Below are positions 15,473-17,142 of a stretch of 17,142 nt of DNA, in pieces. Source of the DNA: Actinomycetota bacterium (GTDB lineage Bacteria > Actinomycetota > Actinomycetes > Nanopelagicales > Nanopelagicaceae); contig WLQO01000012.1 of NCBI GenBank assembly GCA_009698295.1, forward strand, positions 1-17,142, in the 5' to 3' direction. Each line of letters begins with the position of its first letter. The stretch's first letter is position 1. Below the pieces are notes generated by a model. It was not told the DNA's origin. It searched no databases and saw only the letters and a list, made by a program, of their open reading frames with translations. The position numbers and the translations under genes are program-made.

Positions 15473-16308
15473 TAATTTTCCTCATCAATGCGTCGGGCAA
15501 CGGTCTTGGCGGCGCGTTCTAAGAGTTCAGCATCATCGGGGTAATCAACTTTATAAAGGGTCAAACCGCGTCCCGGAAAGACTAACGAATCACTGACTCG
15601 TTCTTTATCTTCCAGCAACGTCGTAATCCAGCTGGCATCTTTGCGGCCATCTGCCACACAAACAATTGCACCGACCAAATTGCGAACCATGGAGTAACAG
15701 AAGGCATCTGCCACAACATCGCCGATTAAATAGCCATCCTGATCACGGCGCCAATTAAAGGTTTCCAGGGTGCGGATAGTTGTTGCGCCTTCGCGGAATT
15801 TACAGAAAGCGGCAAAATTATGAGTGCCAAGCAGCAAAGCGCTGGCTTGATTCATTACATCGACATCCAACGGGCGGTACCAAGATTCCGTGTTAAAGCG
15901 AGATAACGGAGGAATTACCTTATTTTCATCCAAGATTCGGTACTCGTAATATCGACGCAGTGCTGAAAAGCGGGCATGGAATGCTACGGGCGCAATTTCA
16001 ATCTTATTGATGCGAATATCTTCATCAAGAATTCGATTTAACTTATAAGCCAGATCGGTTAGCTCCAGGGATTCAGGTAGATCAATGTGTATTACTTGGC
16101 CGGTTGCATGAACACCAGCATCAGTGCGACCGGCGACGATTGTTTCCGCCTTTGCTTGTGCAACGGTGCTGATCGCATCTTCAACCGCTTGTTGCACCGT
16201 GCGGCGATCTGGTTGTCTGCCCCAACCTGAAAAGTTGGTACCGTCGTAAGAAAGATCAATCCGTAAACGACGAAACCCACTCTCGGGATAGAGAGTGGGT
16301 TCAGTCAT
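15472..16308 (-). CDS. truA: tRNA pseudouridine(38-40) synthase
   Basis: Isomerises uridines 38-40 in the anticodon arm of many tRNAs. At 278 aa it is of normal length. LRIDLSYDGTNFSGWGRQ opens the domain at 15-32. The catalytic aspartate is D63 in GRTDAGVHATGQV, and FCYSMVRNLVGAI is the conserved C-terminal motif. No ATG, GTG or TTG occurs in frame between M1 and LRIDLSYDG, so the ATG at 16308 is the likely start even though its first codons (residues 2-12, TEPTLYPESGF) lie in a perfect hairpin and no good Shine-Dalgarno precedes it. It begins 10 bases after rplQ, a standard actinobacterial order (rpoA-rplQ-truA). Confidence 0.96.
   Translation of the reverse strand: MTEPTLYPESGFRRLRIDLSYDGTNFSGWGRQPDRRTVQQAVEDAISTVAQAKAETIVAGRTDAGVHATGQVIHIDLPESLELTDLAYKLNRILDEDIRINKIEIAPVAFHARFSALRRYYEYRILDENKVIPPLSRFNTESWYRPLDVDVMNQASALLLGTHNFAAFCKFREGATTIRTLETFNWRRDQDGYLIGDVVADAFCYSMVRNLVGAIVCVADGRKDASWITTLLEDKERVSDSLVFPGRGLTLYKVDYPDDAELLERAAKTVARRIDEEN
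16274..16301 (-). repeat. Perfect 11-bp hairpin in the first codons of truA
   Basis: AACCCACTCTC (16274-16284) and GAGAGTGGGTT (16291-16301) pair completely with a 6-base loop. It lies immediately after the truA start codon and 18 bases beyond the rplQ stop. In the transcript it looks like a terminator stem, but the following minus-strand bases (TCGTCGTTTACGG) are not a T run. Confidence 0.85.
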
Positions 16309-16318
16309 TGAGAATTAC

Positions 16319-16681
16319 TTACTCTTTGTCGGTTAGAACTTCGATTACCGCCATTGGAGCGTTATCGCCCTTGCGTGGACCGATCTTGGTGATACGTGTG
16401 TATCCGCCTTCGCGAGTTGCAAAGCGTGGACCGATTTCAGTAAAGAGTGTGTGAACAACGCTCTTATTTGCAATACGTGCCATTACTTCACGACGGGCTG
16501 GAAGATCGCCCTTCTTTGCAAATGTGATCAACTTTTCAGCCAATGGACGCAGGCGCTTAGCCTTTGCCTCGGTTGTGGTGATCTTGCCGTGTTCGAACAA
16601 TTGCTCAGCAAGTGTGCGAAGGATTAGACGCTCATGTGATGGGCCGGAACCCAAACGAGGACCTTTAGTTGGTTTTGGCAT
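16319..16681 (-). CDS. rplQ: 50S ribosomal protein L17
   Basis: Large-subunit ribosomal protein near the peptide exit tunnel, 120 aa. It carries the family signature GPRLGSGPSHERLILRTLAE and then the ITTTEAKAKRLRPLAEKLITFAKKG helix. The ending YTRITKIGPRKGDNAPMAVIEVL is standard. It follows rpoA by 11 bases with a strong Shine-Dalgarno that overlaps the rpoA stop codon. Confidence 0.98.
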   Translation of the reverse strand: MPKPTKGPRLGSGPSHERLILRTLAEQLFEHGKITTTEAKAKRLRPLAEKLITFAKKGDLPARREVMARIANKSVVHTLFTEIGPRFATREGGYTRITKIGPRKGDNAPMAVIEVLTDKE

Positions 16682-16688
16682 TTACGTA

Positions 16689-16694
16689 TCTCCT
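16689..16694 (-). promoter_or_regulatory. Ribosome binding site of rplQ
   Basis: AGGAGA on the minus strand, 7 bases before the rplQ ATG and overlapping the rpoA TAG stop. This is the best match to the anti-Shine-Dalgarno consensus in the window. Confidence 0.8.
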
Positions 16695-17142
16695 AGGCCT
16701 GATCTGCTTCAGCGAAATCATCATCTGATGCATTGAAGTTCTGGTGCTTGGTTGGATCGAATCCTGCTGGGCTGTCCTTGAGAGACATTCCCATTGAGAC
16801 AAGCTTTGCCTTGATCTCATCGATGGACTTTGAACCAAAGTTACGGATATCAAGCAAGTCAGCCTCTGAACGGTTAACTAGCTCGCCAACTGTGTGAATG
16901 CCTTCGCGCTTCAAGCAGTTGTATGAACGAACTGTGAGATCCAAGTCTTCGATTGGAAGAGCAAGATCTGCAGCTAGAGCAGCATCCATAACAGATGGCC
17001 CCATTTCGATACCTTCTGCATCGACATTGAGTTCGCGTGCAAGACCGAAGAGTTCAACAAGTGTCTTACCAGCTGATGCAACTGCATCGCGTGGCTTCAT
17101 TGATGGCTTTGTTTCAACATCAACAACAAGACGATCGAAGTC
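16693..17142 (-). CDS. rpoA: RNA polymerase alpha subunit, C-terminal part (5' end cut by window)
   Basis: The last 149 residues of the alpha subunit; the frame is open to the window edge, so the internal ATG at 17100 is not the true start. The visible part begins DFDRLVVDVETKPSMKPRDA at the end of the N-terminal dimerisation domain. It continues through a linker (MGPSVMDAALAADLALPIEDL) into the DNA-binding C-terminal domain. RSYNCLKREGIHTVGEL and DIRNFGSKSIDEI carry the equivalents of the E. coli UP-element contacts (Arg265, Asn268, Cys269, Lys298, Ser299). An acidic tail (SDDDFAEADQA) ends it. The order rpoA-rplQ-truA is conserved across actinobacteria. Confidence 0.97.
   Translation of the reverse strand, partial: DFDRLVVDVETKPSMKPRDAVASAGKTLVELFGLARELNVDAEGIEMGPSVMDAALAADLALPIEDLDLTVRSYNCLKREGIHTVGELVNRSEADLLDIRNFGSKSIDEIKAKLVSMGMSLKDSPAGFDPTKHQNFNASDDDFAEADQA

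Noticed and set aside
15135..15596. Plus-strand open frame of 153 codons opposite the ABC-F start and truA end
   Set aside because: It is antisense to two confidently identified genes and shows no domain or start signal.

Overview
This window appears to be a compact piece of an actinobacterial chromosome. Every credible gene is read from the minus strand, so transcription runs from position 17142 down to 1. The gene set (rpoA, rplQ, truA, rplM, rpsI, glmM, glmS, acpS, alr, tsaE, tsaB), the long N-terminal extension on ribosomal protein S9, the very short or negative gene spacings and the fairly low GC content (judged by eye) suggest a streamlined Actinomycetota member. A freshwater acI / Nanopelagicales-type organism is my best inference, but the sequence alone does not prove it. 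No stretch without a gene exceeds about 160 bases, and I see no tRNA, rRNA, CRISPR array or insertion sequence.

Layout in the direction of transcription. (1) 17142-13871: the end of rpoA, then rplQ, truA and an ABC-F ribosome-associated ATPase, packed almost without gaps. (2) 13870-13713: an intergenic region with a convincing sigma-70-like promoter, a 9-bp inverted repeat spanning the core promoter, and a leader with several small hairpins. (3) 13712-12751: rplM and rpsI. (4) 12727-7406: a cell-envelope block of glmM, glmS, a PAP2 phosphatase, acpS and alr. GlmS and GlmM make glucosamine phosphates for peptidoglycan, Alr makes D-alanine, AcpS activates acyl carrier protein, and PAP2 may recycle a lipid carrier. 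(5) 7409-1038: livG, livF, livH and livM (a branched-chain-amino-acid-type ABC transporter), a secreted substrate-binding protein and a secreted alpha/beta hydrolase. These are joined to alr and mostly to one another by start/stop overlaps, and are closed by a strong intrinsic terminator. (6) 939-1: tsaE and a 3'-truncated tsaB, which act in the t6A tRNA modification pathway.

The most interesting part is region 5. A complete uptake system is fused translationally to alr. Its binding-protein gene is itself coupled by a TAATG junction to a secreted serine hydrolase of unknown substrate. This looks like a release-and-import module placed between alr and tsaE, two genes that are usually close together in actinobacteria. 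Other points worth a second look are an LSGGQ-degenerate LivG, a binding protein with no lipobox, a perfect 11-bp hairpin inside the first codons of truA, and the palindrome over the rplM promoter.
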